A DNA stretch of 64,000 bases. Source: Runella sp. SP2. GTDB taxonomy: Bacteria > Bacteroidota > Bacteroidia > Cytophagales > Spirosomataceae. Both the position numbers and the translations under genes were made by a program. The stretch spans positions 5,456,001 through 5,520,000 of the forward strand of contig NZ_CP031030.1 in assembly GCF_003711225.1 (NCBI RefSeq), written 5' to 3'. Below are positions 16,756-25,923 of this stretch, piece after piece (position 1 is the first letter of the stretch; each line of letters begins with the position of its first letter). The notes under the pieces were generated by a model, which had not been told where the DNA came from, did no database searches, and was given only the letters and a program-made list of their open reading frames with translations.

Positions 16756-19563
16756 TCCTTTTCTGGTTTTTCCTTTCCACAACAACGCTGCTGCTAGAAC
16801 GAAACCAAAGACGGCTATTCCCACTTTCCAAGAAATCCCCCCAAAAAACTGTTCAGCATAGACAGCCTCTCGGTTTCCTAAAACAATATAATTTGCCCAA
16901 TAATAAGGATGGCGGTACTTCTTATGTTCTCTAGAAGAAAGTATGTCAAGCTTTGCCTTTTGAAGTGCTTCGTCGATAGCATATCCCTTGGATAGATAAT
17001 GATGGAGTCGAATTGATAAAAAAGACACGGCATCATTGTTGGCTTCCCAAGTCGTGGTCACTACTGCTTGAGCACCTGCATAGGCAAATGCCCTTGCTAA
17101 TGACAAGATACCTTCACTCCGTAGCATCGTTCCTCTATTGGCTTCGCAAGTACCTAAAACTACCAACGATGTATTTTGTAACGGTAAGTGGCAAATGTCA
17201 TCAAAATACAGGTGACTATCGTGATCGGGATATAGTTGTATGTAAGAGTTAAAAAAATCTGCCGAATCTATGAAAGTATGGGCAGCGATATGGATTATTT
17301 TTTTGTTTAAATCTGCCTTTAATAGACGGGTTTTTGTTGCTTTTGTAGTTAAAATCTTTTCACCATCTATCTTCTCTACTTCTTCTGTGCTTGAGATTGG
17401 CAGCCATTTTTTTGCCAACAATTTTTCGTCTAAAAAAGGAGCAATAACTAATGCCGACTGGGTAGTTCCTTTTGGCGCATCTAACAGCGGCTTAGAGCGC
17501 TCTTGATACACACGACTGGGATGTTGCCAATACCACTGTGCCGAATAAGCATAAGAAATCGAATACTTTGACAACAAATAATCGTACTGTTTTTGCCCTG
17601 TTTCCAAAATCTCAAAAGGTAAAAATTGGAAACGAGGATCACGGTTAATAACCAAGATTTTTTTGTTAAGTACTACTTTTTTTATCGGTTCTATAAACTG
17701 TTGGTAACAATAAATAGCCGATGCAGAGCCATAGTAACGCCCCAATCCAGGGTTGTTCACTATTTGCTCTTGTAAATTCCTTAGACAAACCTCTAATTGT
17801 GGAGCAATGGGTTGACACAATACATCGGCTTTATCATGGGTAACAACAAAAGTATAAAGACAGTCATTTTGCCAAATATAGGATACATAAGCTGTTTCAT
17901 TGTCTAATTGTTGCTGTAGCGATGACAAAGAAAAAGCAAGTTGTTGATAAATACTTTGGTAATAACTTGGGTATTTTTTAAAAAGTTGTTGTTTAAAACG
18001 GTGCCACCGAATTTGAAGATTAATATAGGCATCCATATCAACCGATTGTTTTCCCCTAAAACTCATCAATTGACGCTCAATTCTACTTTCTTCGTCTAAA
18101 ATATGAGGCGGTAATGTATGTCTTTTTAATGTATTAACCTTAACTGTTTCTTTGAGGTGGCTAGACTGAAAAGCTTCAATCCACCGAAACAACCGATGAA
18201 TACCAAATAACGATGGATAGTTCTTGCAAGCTTCAACCCCCATTTTGATGGCTTCTGGATAAACAGAAAAGTTTTGCTCCGCCAATAAAAGCCTCACTTG
18301 TTTATCGTCAATTGTTTTACCAACCAAGGCATGTACTTTTATGGCAACCTCAAACGCATCAATCGCTTTTTTTAAATCAACTGCTTTATTGCTTTTTTTA
18401 AAATTGTTGTAACATAAAAAAGAAATGAGATTTACCGACTCAACCGCTAATTTAGGATTTTTAATATCGAAAGGAGACAGCGTATTAGTGACCTTTTTTA
18501 GTACGACCATCTGTCGTACTGATTCAAGGTATTTTAATGCCAGTATATCTTTCCCTTTTTGAATTAAAATTCGGGCTTTCAGCAAATACACATGCGCTAA
18601 ATTATCCCGTTTTGAAAGAAGATTTTTTTCGTAAACTTCGATGGATTTATCTATATTTTTCTCTGCTTCTTCGTACCTTTTTTCCTCAAAATGGCACGCT
18701 CCCATAAACCAATATTGCTTAAACAAAATAGTAAAATAGGTACTAGAGCTTTGAGGTGAAAGATGGGCTAGTAATACAATGGTTTTTTTACATGTAGTCA
18801 AGGACTGAGCGAAATCTTTCTCCTTATAAAAAGTCCAAGCAAGTCCAGATAAGTAAGCTGCTTTGTCTATATCTTGTTTCAGATGTAGGCGCAAGGATTC
18901 TCGACGATACAGAAGCGCCTTGGAATGCTCCTCCATCAAATCGAAACATTCGGCTATACTACTACTAATAGTAGGAATATTATCTTTCAAATTATACGTA
19001 ATAGACAACGTACGTGCTTTTTGAAAGTAATTCATGCTTTGTTGATAATCCTGAAAAGTTAGGAGCATTCGTCCCAAATTGATGTAATGATACACCACAT
19101 ACGTCGGTAAACGGGTTTCAACAGAGGGGTTTTGTTCAAGTGTTTGGTCAGCTCGTTGAAAATAAAAATAAGAAGAATCGGTATTTGACCGTGATTGGTA
19201 GATTGCTCCTAGGAAAGAATAAAGTTTGAAATGCGTCGTATCTGGTAGGGTAGCTAACTCAAGGAGATGCGCTATGCCTTTATGGCCAAAATGCGCTGCT
19301 TCCTGCAACCTCCCTTGGCCATAGTACAAACTACAAATATTCATACAAAAATACCCCGAACGATTGGGGTCTGCTCGGCTTACCTGCTGATATGCTTTCT
19401 GATAAAAAAAAATAGCTAACTGGGTACTGTCTTGGCGGGAAAAATATTCTGCTTTGTATTGGTACTGCTGCCAAAGTTTTTTTTGCGCTTGTTGCCCCAT
19501 CCCCAAAAAAGGAATAACAGCCGAACTAAGCCACCATACCAAAACCTTTCGATTGAACTTCAT
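16723..19563 (-). CDS. TPR-CHAT protease-like protein, secreted and C-terminally membrane-anchored
   Basis: The 946-residue protein has an N-terminal signal peptide (KVLVWWLSSAVIPFLGMGQ). TPR-like helices run from about 30 to 450 (for example YFCMNICSLYYGQGRLQEAAH, CHFEEKRYEEAEKNIDKSI). A helical linker follows, then a CHAT domain (about 560-900). The caspase-like pair is visible: His762 in IIHIAAHTF and Cys806 in VVLGTCEAN, with the usual SLARAFAYAGAQAVVTTTWE after it. A C-terminal membrane helix (about 913-930) ends in a basic tail, so the CHAT domain should lie in the periplasm. CHAT proteins are cysteine peptidases often activated through TPR partners. It overlaps the upstream matrixin-like gene by 4 bases, so the two are translationally linked. 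Substrate unknown. Confidence 0.88.
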   Translation of the reverse strand: MKFNRKVLVWWLSSAVIPFLGMGQQAQKKLWQQYQYKAEYFSRQDSTQLAIFFYQKAYQQVSRADPNRSGYFCMNICSLYYGQGRLQEAAHFGHKGIAHLLELATLPDTTHFKLYSFLGAIYQSRSNTDSSYFYFQRADQTLEQNPSVETRLPTYVVYHYINLGRMLLTFQDYQQSMNYFQKARTLSITYNLKDNIPTISSSIAECFDLMEEHSKALLYRRESLRLHLKQDIDKAAYLSGLAWTFYKEKDFAQSLTTCKKTIVLLAHLSPQSSSTYFTILFKQYWFMGACHFEEKRYEEAEKNIDKSIEVYEKNLLSKRDNLAHVYLLKARILIQKGKDILALKYLESVRQMVVLKKVTNTLSPFDIKNPKLAVESVNLISFLCYNNFKKSNKAVDLKKAIDAFEVAIKVHALVGKTIDDKQVRLLLAEQNFSVYPEAIKMGVEACKNYPSLFGIHRLFRWIEAFQSSHLKETVKVNTLKRHTLPPHILDEESRIERQLMSFRGKQSVDMDAYINLQIRWHRFKQQLFKKYPSYYQSIYQQLAFSLSSLQQQLDNETAYVSYIWQNDCLYTFVVTHDKADVLCQPIAPQLEVCLRNLQEQIVNNPGLGRYYGSASAIYCYQQFIEPIKKVVLNKKILVINRDPRFQFLPFEILETGQKQYDYLLSKYSISYAYSAQWYWQHPSRVYQERSKPLLDAPKGTTQSALVIAPFLDEKLLAKKWLPISSTEEVEKIDGEKILTTKATKTRLLKADLNKKIIHIAAHTFIDSADFFNSYIQLYPDHDSHLYFDDICHLPLQNTSLVVLGTCEANRGTMLRSEGILSLARAFAYAGAQAVVTTTWEANNDAVSFLSIRLHHYLSKGYAIDEALQKAKLDILSSREHKKYRHPYYWANYIVLGNREAVYAEQFFGGISWKVGIAVFGFVLAAALLWKGKTRKGVWEPPFLKKR

Positions 19564-20549
19564 TTGTATTTCACTTGAACCTGATAAGCTCCTCCTAAAT
19601 TATCCGATATGTTATTGTCGTTGATGTTAAATGTCAACTCAAGGTACTGATTCATACCTTCTGTTTCGATTTCACATTGGTTGCCACAAAAGCTCCAAGT
19701 TTTATCGTTATTCAGTCGATACATAAGCGCTCCGTGGTTCATTCCTAAAACAATATTATACTGATCAATAGGAAAATTAAACAACCCTCTGTCCAAGCCA
19801 ATAGGGGTGCTCACTCCCAACCAAAACCCAACGACGATACTACCAGATGCTTTCACACTGAGGATACTTTTTGGCGAGGTAAGTATAATTTTTTGAGTTA
19901 TTTCACGATTAACCTGAAAGTTGAGCGGCAAAAAACTATACGCCAAATCGCGGCAAGCTTGGGGATATAATTGATTCACTAATAAAGAATCTTGCGTGGA
20001 AAGTTTGGGCGCTTGTTTTCTAAAGACAGGATTCATCATCGAACCTACTTCAGACGAAGTGTTCAGCCCTAGAAAAACACCTATTTGGTGCGTAAGGACC
20101 CTTGAAAGTGATTCTTTATCCCAAGGGTAGGACTCATCTAGCAAAATGACATTGGTGGCATTCTCACGTCTTGAAGCAGAAAGTGTATTGGCCTCCCCTC
20201 TCACTAAGCCAACTGGCATTTGTAGCGTAGTACTACCCATGGAAGATTTTGGAACAAATCGAATAGCTATTTCAACGCCAGGGGCTTGATAGCGCACAAA
20301 TTGTAAATTGGGATTGGCTTTTCGCCACACATCAAATGCCTGCTGAATCGCTTCCTGCTGCGTGTTGTCGTCTAACCGATTGTAGGTATTTTCAGTCGAA
20401 TATCTAAAAAGACAGGTAGTTTGTAGCTTACTTGGTGTAGCAACATGCTGAGAAGTAATGTAGTAAAAGGGAGCACTCTCAGGTGGCGCCATCACACAAC
20501 CTCCCATTTGGGCCACCACCAATAAAATAAGTACGAGACGTTTGCCCAT
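19560..20549 (-). CDS. Lipoprotein with degenerate matrixin-like (M10) domain
   Basis: With the ATG at 20549 the protein has a lipoprotein signal (GKRLVLILLVVAQMGGC, lipid Cys at residue 18); an in-frame ATG at 20588 would add 13 residues that spoil it. Residues about 45-200 follow the matrixin plan: VWRKANPNLQFVR, EIAIRFVP, NVILLDESYPWD, then the helix of the zinc site and a Met-turn (GSMMNP). The zinc motif HExxHxxGxxH is altered to HQIGVFLGLNT: Glu to Gln and the second and third His to Val and Thr, so catalysis is very unlikely. The C-terminal 120 residues look like a beta-sandwich. It is the first gene of a pair with the TPR-CHAT gene (4-base overlap) and may be its sensor or partner (inference). 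Confidence 0.72.
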   Translation of the reverse strand: MGKRLVLILLVVAQMGGCVMAPPESAPFYYITSQHVATPSKLQTTCLFRYSTENTYNRLDDNTQQEAIQQAFDVWRKANPNLQFVRYQAPGVEIAIRFVPKSSMGSTTLQMPVGLVRGEANTLSASRRENATNVILLDESYPWDKESLSRVLTHQIGVFLGLNTSSEVGSMMNPVFRKQAPKLSTQDSLLVNQLYPQACRDLAYSFLPLNFQVNREITQKIILTSPKSILSVKASGSIVVGFWLGVSTPIGLDRGLFNFPIDQYNIVLGMNHGALMYRLNNDKTWSFCGNQCEIETEGMNQYLELTFNINDNNISDNLGGAYQVQVKYK

Positions 20550-20728
20550 TTTATTTAAACACAGACACTGTAAACTAAAATATCCCAAACGAATAAATAG
20601 TAAATTTACAGTTATTGCGTCAAAATAGGCATCATCGGTTTATTTCTTTTTGAAGAATTTATCAAGCGTAAAATCTCACCCTCTATTTATGCTTTTTAGG
20701 ATATTATTTATCTTCTCTCAATTCTCCG

Positions 20729-21154
20729 CTACTGATTTCCGTACTTCACGGCAGTTCCTGCCATGACAAAACCTTGGTAATCTTTTCCTGTGTAATATTG
20801 GTATTTGACGTTTACAATGGCGTGAGCGCCCATGCTTGTCGCTTGAATGATTAATTGATCAAGCAAAGCCTTTTTTTGCTCTTCGTCGTTGCCCCGGTAC
20901 AGCATTCGTCCGCCTTTGGTTTGCTGGTTGCTCAACGGCACTTCCTTTTCTACTTTCACGGGGCCAATGGGTGTGTAAACCCGCGTTGTAGGCTGATTTT
21001 CGTAAAATACATCAATCGGATACGTTGCATCCGCCAGTTTGATAGGAATTCCCAAACCTCCGTCGGGGGTTGTTACAGGTCGCGCACACGAAAATATACC
21101 CAGCACAATGACTACCAAATAAGTAAATGGAAAAAGTTGTCGAAGAAATCTCAT
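20729..21154 (-). CDS. Lipoprotein with YbjQ-like domain
   Basis: The 141-residue protein has a lipoprotein signal ending GIFSC (Cys23). Its last 50 residues (LLDQLIIQATSMGAHAIVNVKYQYY, then FVMAGTAVKY) follow the YbjQ/DUF74 pattern, in which an alanine-rich helix leads to GAxAI(V)xVKY and ends in AxGTAV. The function of that fold is not established. It overlaps the stop of the decarboxylase-like gene by 4 bases, so the two are co-transcribed. Bases about 21055-21075 contain a short GC palindrome (TTPDGGLG in protein) that resembles the repeat arms near the efflux operon. Confidence 0.6.
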   Translation of the reverse strand: MRFLRQLFPFTYLVVIVLGIFSCARPVTTPDGGLGIPIKLADATYPIDVFYENQPTTRVYTPIGPVKVEKEVPLSNQQTKGGRMLYRGNDEEQKKALLDQLIIQATSMGAHAIVNVKYQYYTGKDYQGFVMAGTAVKYGNQ

Positions 21155-21840
21155 GGTTCAATTTTTCTAAAGTTTGCAACAGGAAACGTCATTGTAAAGT
21201 TTTTCACGACCAACACTCCCCACGGTTTGAAAGGAGCAATGTTAGGAAACATGTCGGCATTTATCTTGATGTCGGTCAGTTTTCCAAAATAAGCCTTTCC
21301 TTTCGCGCTGGGCTGCGTCACGACCCACTCGTCGCGAAGTTGCTGCGTAATACGCAAAGGCAAAAAGGCCGTTGTTAAAGGAAACGAAAAACTCCCTCGG
21401 CGTATTGTCGCTTCAAAGAAGGGGATATTTTCCCGTTTTGCCACCAACTTGTCGGTACGTTCGTCAAGGGCTTGAAAGTCAAAATCACACAATTCTTTGG
21501 GAATCCCCCAATTTTCGATGCCGTTCCAGACACTATTTGCGTCAGAAACGTAAATTTTTGAAATCGAAAACGTGTTTTTTTCCAGCATGTCAAATACCCC
21601 TGGAATAAAGAGCAATTCGCGGTACGGGCCAACGGGTGTGGTATGGTAATCGACTAACATCATACTTGCTAGTAAACCTTTGTAGTTATCTCTTTGATAA
21701 TCAAACAAAAAACACTTTTCTCTAACAAATTTTTTGGGCAAGCGGTACAGGAAAATATAGCCATTTCCAGTCAACGACCACGGGGCAGTAGCTATTAGAG
21801 AAGGCGGCGGTAAGTGTTCGGTAGAAAGCATCTTTTTCAA
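21151..21840 (-). CDS. Acetoacetate decarboxylase-like protein
   Basis: The 229-residue product follows the ADC-like fold: an N-terminal strand pair (PWSLTGNGYIFLYRLPKKFV), a core with VDYHTTPVGPYRELLFIPG, the loop GIENWGIPKELCDFDF where true acetoacetate decarboxylases place the Schiff-base lysine, and a beta-rich end. Many bacterial homologues are of unknown substrate, so decarboxylase activity is not assured. It is the first gene of a two-gene unit with the YbjQ-like lipoprotein. Confidence 0.75.
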   Translation of the reverse strand: MKKMLSTEHLPPPSLIATAPWSLTGNGYIFLYRLPKKFVREKCFLFDYQRDNYKGLLASMMLVDYHTTPVGPYRELLFIPGVFDMLEKNTFSISKIYVSDANSVWNGIENWGIPKELCDFDFQALDERTDKLVAKRENIPFFEATIRRGSFSFPLTTAFLPLRITQQLRDEWVVTQPSAKGKAYFGKLTDIKINADMFPNIAPFKPWGVLVVKNFTMTFPVANFRKIEP

Positions 21841-21981
21841 TAAAAAAGGGAGGCAAAGGCCCGTTTTGTAACATTTTCAAGAAAGATATAGACGAAACAA
21901 GCAATATAAAAAATAGAGGCACTTGTTTAACAAAAAAAATGGTACGAAATTTGTCACCGCTTTTCTAAGCAAATTATTTTT

Positions 21982-22350
21982 ATGAAACAACGGAAACTTT
22001 ACACACGGGTTTTTTCTGCGGCGCTAGCCTTACTGTTGCTCTTGACAGCAACGGCAGGAAAAGCATTGTCGCACCGTAAAGTTAGCCCGAAAAAGCCCGT
22101 TGCCGAACAAACTGCTAAAAAACAACAAAGTAACGACGAGCGTCCAGTCATTCAGGAAATGTCCCTGGAGGCGGTAGTGGCCCCCGCTATTTCGTTTGAT
22201 TTTGAGCAAACATTCTACCTTCTTCCCAGCATTTGGTGCATCGAGCTTCCTTCGGTCAGTCTTCTTCCCAAGCGTTTCGATGTGTTTTATTACTTTTTCT
22301 CCTTTTTTCGAAACGTTTTCGGCCATTTTATTGCCAGCAACGCCCCCTAG
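21982..22350 (+). CDS. Small secreted protein of unknown function
   Basis: The 122-residue frame has a clear signal peptide (KLYTRVFSAALALLLLLTATAGKAL), a lysine- and glutamine-rich middle, and an aromatic C-terminal third (FDVFYYFFSFFRNVFGHF). There is no known domain. It stands alone 175 bases ahead of secDF. The signal peptide makes it plausible; the rest gives no functional clue. Confidence 0.5.
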   Translation: MKQRKLYTRVFSAALALLLLLTATAGKALSHRKVSPKKPVAEQTAKKQQSNDERPVIQEMSLEAVVAPAISFDFEQTFYLLPSIWCIELPSVSLLPKRFDVFYYFFSFFRNVFGHFIASNAP

Positions 22351-22454
22351 TAGGTGCGTCGTTGCGACTTTGTGCCCATTGCTTTTTATCCATTAAGATG
22401 AAAACTGGAACGAAGTTCTGTTCCCTTGTCTTCTATTTCCCAATTCATACAAAC

Positions 22455-22479
22455 TTCCGAGCGTTAGACGCTTTCGGAA
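22455..22479. other. Hairpin in the secDF upstream region
   Basis: TTCCGA-GCGT-TAG-ACGC-TT-TCGGAA forms a 10-bp stem with a 2-base bulge about 50 bases before the secDF start. There is no T run after it, so it is not a classical terminator; it could be a dispersed repeat or act on the leader. Confidence 0.45.
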
Positions 22480-22525
22480 AACTCCAATTCAATTAGTGTA
22501 AACCAATTTTATCAATCATAAACTA

Positions 22526-25500
22526 ATGCAAAACAGACTTGGTATTTGGATTTTGACAGTGGTAGTAGCGCTTTTGAGTATTTACTACTTGTCATTTACG
22601 TTTGTAGCGCGTAGCATCCGTAGCGATGCAGACGCATTTGCTACAGGCAAGGATGGTGTTATTGACACCAAGAAAAAAGAACGCTATTTAGATTCTCTTC
22701 GCCGCGAGCCTGTTTACTTGGGTTCTACGTACCAAGAAGTGACCCAACGCGAGCTTGGCCTTGGTCTTGACCTTCAAGGTGGTATGCACGTCGTGTTGGA
22801 AGTAGCTCCTACCGATATTATGAAAGGCTTGGCAGGTGGCAACGCCCGCAACAGCCAAGTAACTGAAGCCTTGAAAAAAGCCGTTGAAGCTCAGAAATCA
22901 AGCCAATCTAACTTTGTGGATTTGTTTGTGACTGAATTTAAGCGTTTGGCGCCTTCAACTTCGTTGGCACAAATTTTTGCAAACAGTACCAATCGTGGCA
23001 AAATCAACAGTACTTCTTCTGATAGCGAAGTAACCGCTTTCTTAAAAACAGAAGTAGATGGTGCTACTAGCCGTGCCTTCCAAATCATCCAACAACGGGT
23101 GGACAAATTTGGGGTTGCTAACCCGAACATTCAGCGTTTGCCAGGAACAGGCCGCATTTTGATTGAGTTGCCAGGTGTGGACAACCCTGAGCGTGTGCGT
23201 CGCCTTTTGACTGGCTCTGCCAAATTGGAATTCTGCGAAGTATATACACTCAACGAAATTTCTCCTGCCCTCAATTCACTCGGAGCGTATTTGACTCAAT
23301 TGGATTTAGAGAAAAAAATTGCGACCAAAGGTTCTGCTGCTGCCGACACTAGCAAAGCATCTGACCTCGCATCACAATTGGCTAAAGGAGCAAAAGCAGA
23401 TACGACCAAAACAGACACGACGGCTAACCAAACTGGTTTGGCAAGCTTGTTTGTACCTATTTCACAAGGCGAACTAGGCGTGTATGCCAAAGATACCGCT
23501 CGTGCTAACGAAATTTTGGCTCGTCCAGAAGTAAAGGCCATGTTCCCATCTGACTTAATTGTTATGTGGAACCGTAAAGGTGTTGAAACTCTTGACAAGC
23601 GTAACGAAATTATTGGCGTTTATTTCATCAAAAAATCAGGCGGTAAAGCACCACTTGAAGGAGATGTAATTGTGGACGCAGGAAACGATTACGACGACCG
23701 TGGCCGCCCAGAAGTGACAATGCGTATGAATGCCGAAGGTGCCCGTAAATGGAGAAACCTTACGGCCGCCAACGTAGGTCGCCAAGTAGCGATTATCCTT
23801 GATGGTTTTGTTTATACAGCGCCTAACGTACAAAACGAAATCCCGAACGGAAACTCAAGCATCACAGGAAGCTTTACGGTAGAAGAAACCAAGGATATGG
23901 CCAACGTGTTGAAAGCAGGTAAATTGCCAGCTCCAACTACGATTGTTGAAGAAGCGGTTGTGGGTGCAACCCTTGGTTCTGAGTCTATCAATTCAGGCGT
24001 AATTTCGTCGCTGGTAGGATTATTAGTAGTATTAGTCTTTATGTTGTTCTATTACAACAAGTCTGGTTTTATTGCCGACATTGCCTTGGTTATCAACCTA
24101 TTCTTCTTGATGGGTATCATGGCATCGTTGGGTGCGGTTCTTACCCTTCCTGGTATTGCAGGTATTGTTCTTACCATTGGTATGGCCGTCGATGCCAACG
24201 TACTTGTCTATGAACGTATCAAAGAAGAATTGCTTTCGGGCAAAGACATAAAACTTGCCATCGCAGACGGTTTCAAACACGCACTTCCTTCTATCTTAGA
24301 CTCCAACATTACAACCTTACTTACAGGTGGAATTTTGTTCTTCTTAGGTACTGGACTTATCCTCGGTTTTGCCACTACCCTCGTGATTGGTATCGTTACC
24401 TCACTTTTTGCTGCGCTATTTGTGTCACGCATTATCTTAGAATGGTGGGTTGGCAAAGGAAACAAAATTGAGTTTTTCTCTAATTTCTCAAAAAATTGGT
24501 TCCAAGATACTCACTTTGACTTTATCTCTCGCCGCCGTGTTTATTACACTATTTCATCGGTGATTGTCGTTGCGGGTATTCTCTCAATGATTTTCAAAGG
24601 ATTTGGTCTAGGTGTTGACTTCAAAGGTGGGCGTAGCTACGTCGTACGTTTTGAAAAATCGGTTACTACGACTGAAGTCAGAGAAGCATTGACAGATCCT
24701 TTTGGTGCTGCACCAGAAGTAAAAACATACGGTGGAACGGGTATTGGTGCCAACGAGCAGGTCAAAATCACAACCAGTTATTTGGTAGAAGACACTGCAC
24801 CTGATGCCGATAAGCGTGCCGAACTTAAACTCAATGAAGGTCTAAGTAAACTTGGAAATAAAGCAACCATCCAAAGCTCACAAAAAGTAGGACCAACGAT
24901 TGCCCACGACCTTATCATGACCTCGATGAAGTCTATTTTACTGGCTATATTAATCGTTGGTATTTATATCTTCCTTCGTTTCCGTCGAATGGGCTTTGTG
25001 TGGGGATCTGTGGTGGCGTTGTTACACGACGTACTCGTTACATTGGCCGTATTCTCTATTTTCAACGGAATCCTTCCTTTCTCGTTGGATGTTGACCAAG
25101 CATTTGTGGGTGCGATGCTGACCATCATGGGTTACTCAATGAACGATACTGTCGTTATCTTTGACCGCGTTCGTGAGTACCTCAACGACAACCGTGGCAA
25201 AAAAGAAAATATCTCTACGGTTATCAACAATGCCTTGAACAGTACCCTTAGCCGTACGGCCGTAACGGGTATTGCCACGATTTTGGTGCTCCTCATTCTC
25301 TTCCTTTTTGGAGGTGAAGTAATTCGTGGATTCTCATTTGCCATGTTGGTGGGTGTTATCGTAGGTACCTACTCTTCGTTGTTTGTAGCTACTCCTATCG
25401 TGGTTGACTCACTTACACGTGCACAAGCAAAAGAAGACAGCACTCCAGCTGATGCGAAAAAAGCCGCTCCTACTCGCCTTATCTCTGATTTCCCAGATGG

Positions 25501-25597
25501 CGTAGGTGAATTGGAAGCTCCGCAAGACGAAGAGCAACAAGAAAAACCTAAAAAAGAGAAAAAGGCGCCATTGATTAAGCCTTCTTTGAAAAAATAA
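22526..25597 (+). CDS. secDF: Fused protein translocase subunit SecDF
   Basis: The 1023-residue protein joins SecD and SecF, as usual in Bacteroidota, and uses the proton gradient to help pull proteins out through SecYEG. The SecD half has a first helix (about 5-25), the motif LGLDLQGGMHVVLEV, a large periplasmic domain, DRGRPEVTMRMNAEGARKW and helices from about 490 (SSLVGLLVVLVFML, then LTIGMAVDANVLVYERIKEE). The SecF half starts near 650, with GLGVDFKGGRSYVVRF and MGYSMNDTVVIFDRVRE. A charged lysine-rich tail follows. It ends in a strong terminator. Confidence 0.97.
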   Translation: MQNRLGIWILTVVVALLSIYYLSFTFVARSIRSDADAFATGKDGVIDTKKKERYLDSLRREPVYLGSTYQEVTQRELGLGLDLQGGMHVVLEVAPTDIMKGLAGGNARNSQVTEALKKAVEAQKSSQSNFVDLFVTEFKRLAPSTSLAQIFANSTNRGKINSTSSDSEVTAFLKTEVDGATSRAFQIIQQRVDKFGVANPNIQRLPGTGRILIELPGVDNPERVRRLLTGSAKLEFCEVYTLNEISPALNSLGAYLTQLDLEKKIATKGSAAADTSKASDLASQLAKGAKADTTKTDTTANQTGLASLFVPISQGELGVYAKDTARANEILARPEVKAMFPSDLIVMWNRKGVETLDKRNEIIGVYFIKKSGGKAPLEGDVIVDAGNDYDDRGRPEVTMRMNAEGARKWRNLTAANVGRQVAIILDGFVYTAPNVQNEIPNGNSSITGSFTVEETKDMANVLKAGKLPAPTTIVEEAVVGATLGSESINSGVISSLVGLLVVLVFMLFYYNKSGFIADIALVINLFFLMGIMASLGAVLTLPGIAGIVLTIGMAVDANVLVYERIKEELLSGKDIKLAIADGFKHALPSILDSNITTLLTGGILFFLGTGLILGFATTLVIGIVTSLFAALFVSRIILEWWVGKGNKIEFFSNFSKNWFQDTHFDFISRRRVYYTISSVIVVAGILSMIFKGFGLGVDFKGGRSYVVRFEKSVTTTEVREALTDPFGAAPEVKTYGGTGIGANEQVKITTSYLVEDTAPDADKRAELKLNEGLSKLGNKATIQSSQKVGPTIAHDLIMTSMKSILLAILIVGIYIFLRFRRMGFVWGSVVALLHDVLVTLAVFSIFNGILPFSLDVDQAFVGAMLTIMGYSMNDTVVIFDRVREYLNDNRGKKENISTVINNALNSTLSRTAVTGIATILVLLILFLFGGEVIRGFSFAMLVGVIVGTYSSLFVATPIVVDSLTRAQAKEDSTPADAKKAAPTRLISDFPDGVGELEAPQDEEQQEKPKKEKKAPLIKPSLKK

Positions 25598-25620
25598 GGG
25601 ACATCATTCGTCACCAACAA

Positions 25621-25650
25621 AAAACGGAAGGCAAATGCCTTCCGTTTTTT
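25621..25650 (+). terminator. Intrinsic terminator after secDF
   Basis: A 12-bp perfect stem (AAAACGGAAGGC/GCCTTCCGTTTT) with loop AAAT is followed by T residues, 23 bases after the secDF stop. It is symmetrical enough to serve the convergent small gene as well. Confidence 0.92.
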
Positions 25651-25666
25651 GTTGGGTTGATGTTAG

Positions 25667-25840
25667 CTAATCAAGGCTTTTGTGAAGGCTATTATAGTAT
25701 CCTGCAAAAACTGCACTTTGGATGAGTGTACCAACAATACCCGTCAATACATCACCAAAAGTAAACAACAATACTACAATCAAAACATAGAATGTAATCA
25801 ATACGCCTGGACCAACTTGTTGTTCCTTATGTGCTTCCAT
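25667..25840 (-). CDS. Small membrane protein of unknown function
   Basis: The 57-residue product starting at the ATG at 25840 has a charged start (EAHKEQQVGPG) and two closely spaced hydrophobic segments (about 13-31 and 35-50; VLITFYVLIVVLLFTFGDVL, IVGTLIQSAVFAGYY). An upstream in-frame ATG at 25891 would give 74 residues; the shorter form looks more natural for a membrane protein. It is convergent with secDF and shares its terminator. No family recognised. Confidence 0.5.
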   Translation of the reverse strand: MEAHKEQQVGPGVLITFYVLIVVLLFTFGDVLTGIVGTLIQSAVFAGYYNSLHKSLD

Positions 25841-25923
25841 TGAAATCAATGTTTGAGTGGTTGAAGAAAAATATCGCCGCAATTTAGGCAAAAAAACGTT
25901 CGACGCCCTTCTCCTTTTGTGAT

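Noticed and set aside
21055-21075. Short GC palindrome in the YbjQ-like lipoprotein gene, similar to the efflux-operon repeat arms
   Set aside because: Only about 17 bases match the pattern; chance similarity cannot be excluded, so it is not called as a repeat copy.
22398-22496. 32-residue plus-strand frame before secDF
   Set aside because: No signal peptide or domain, and it runs through the leader hairpin.
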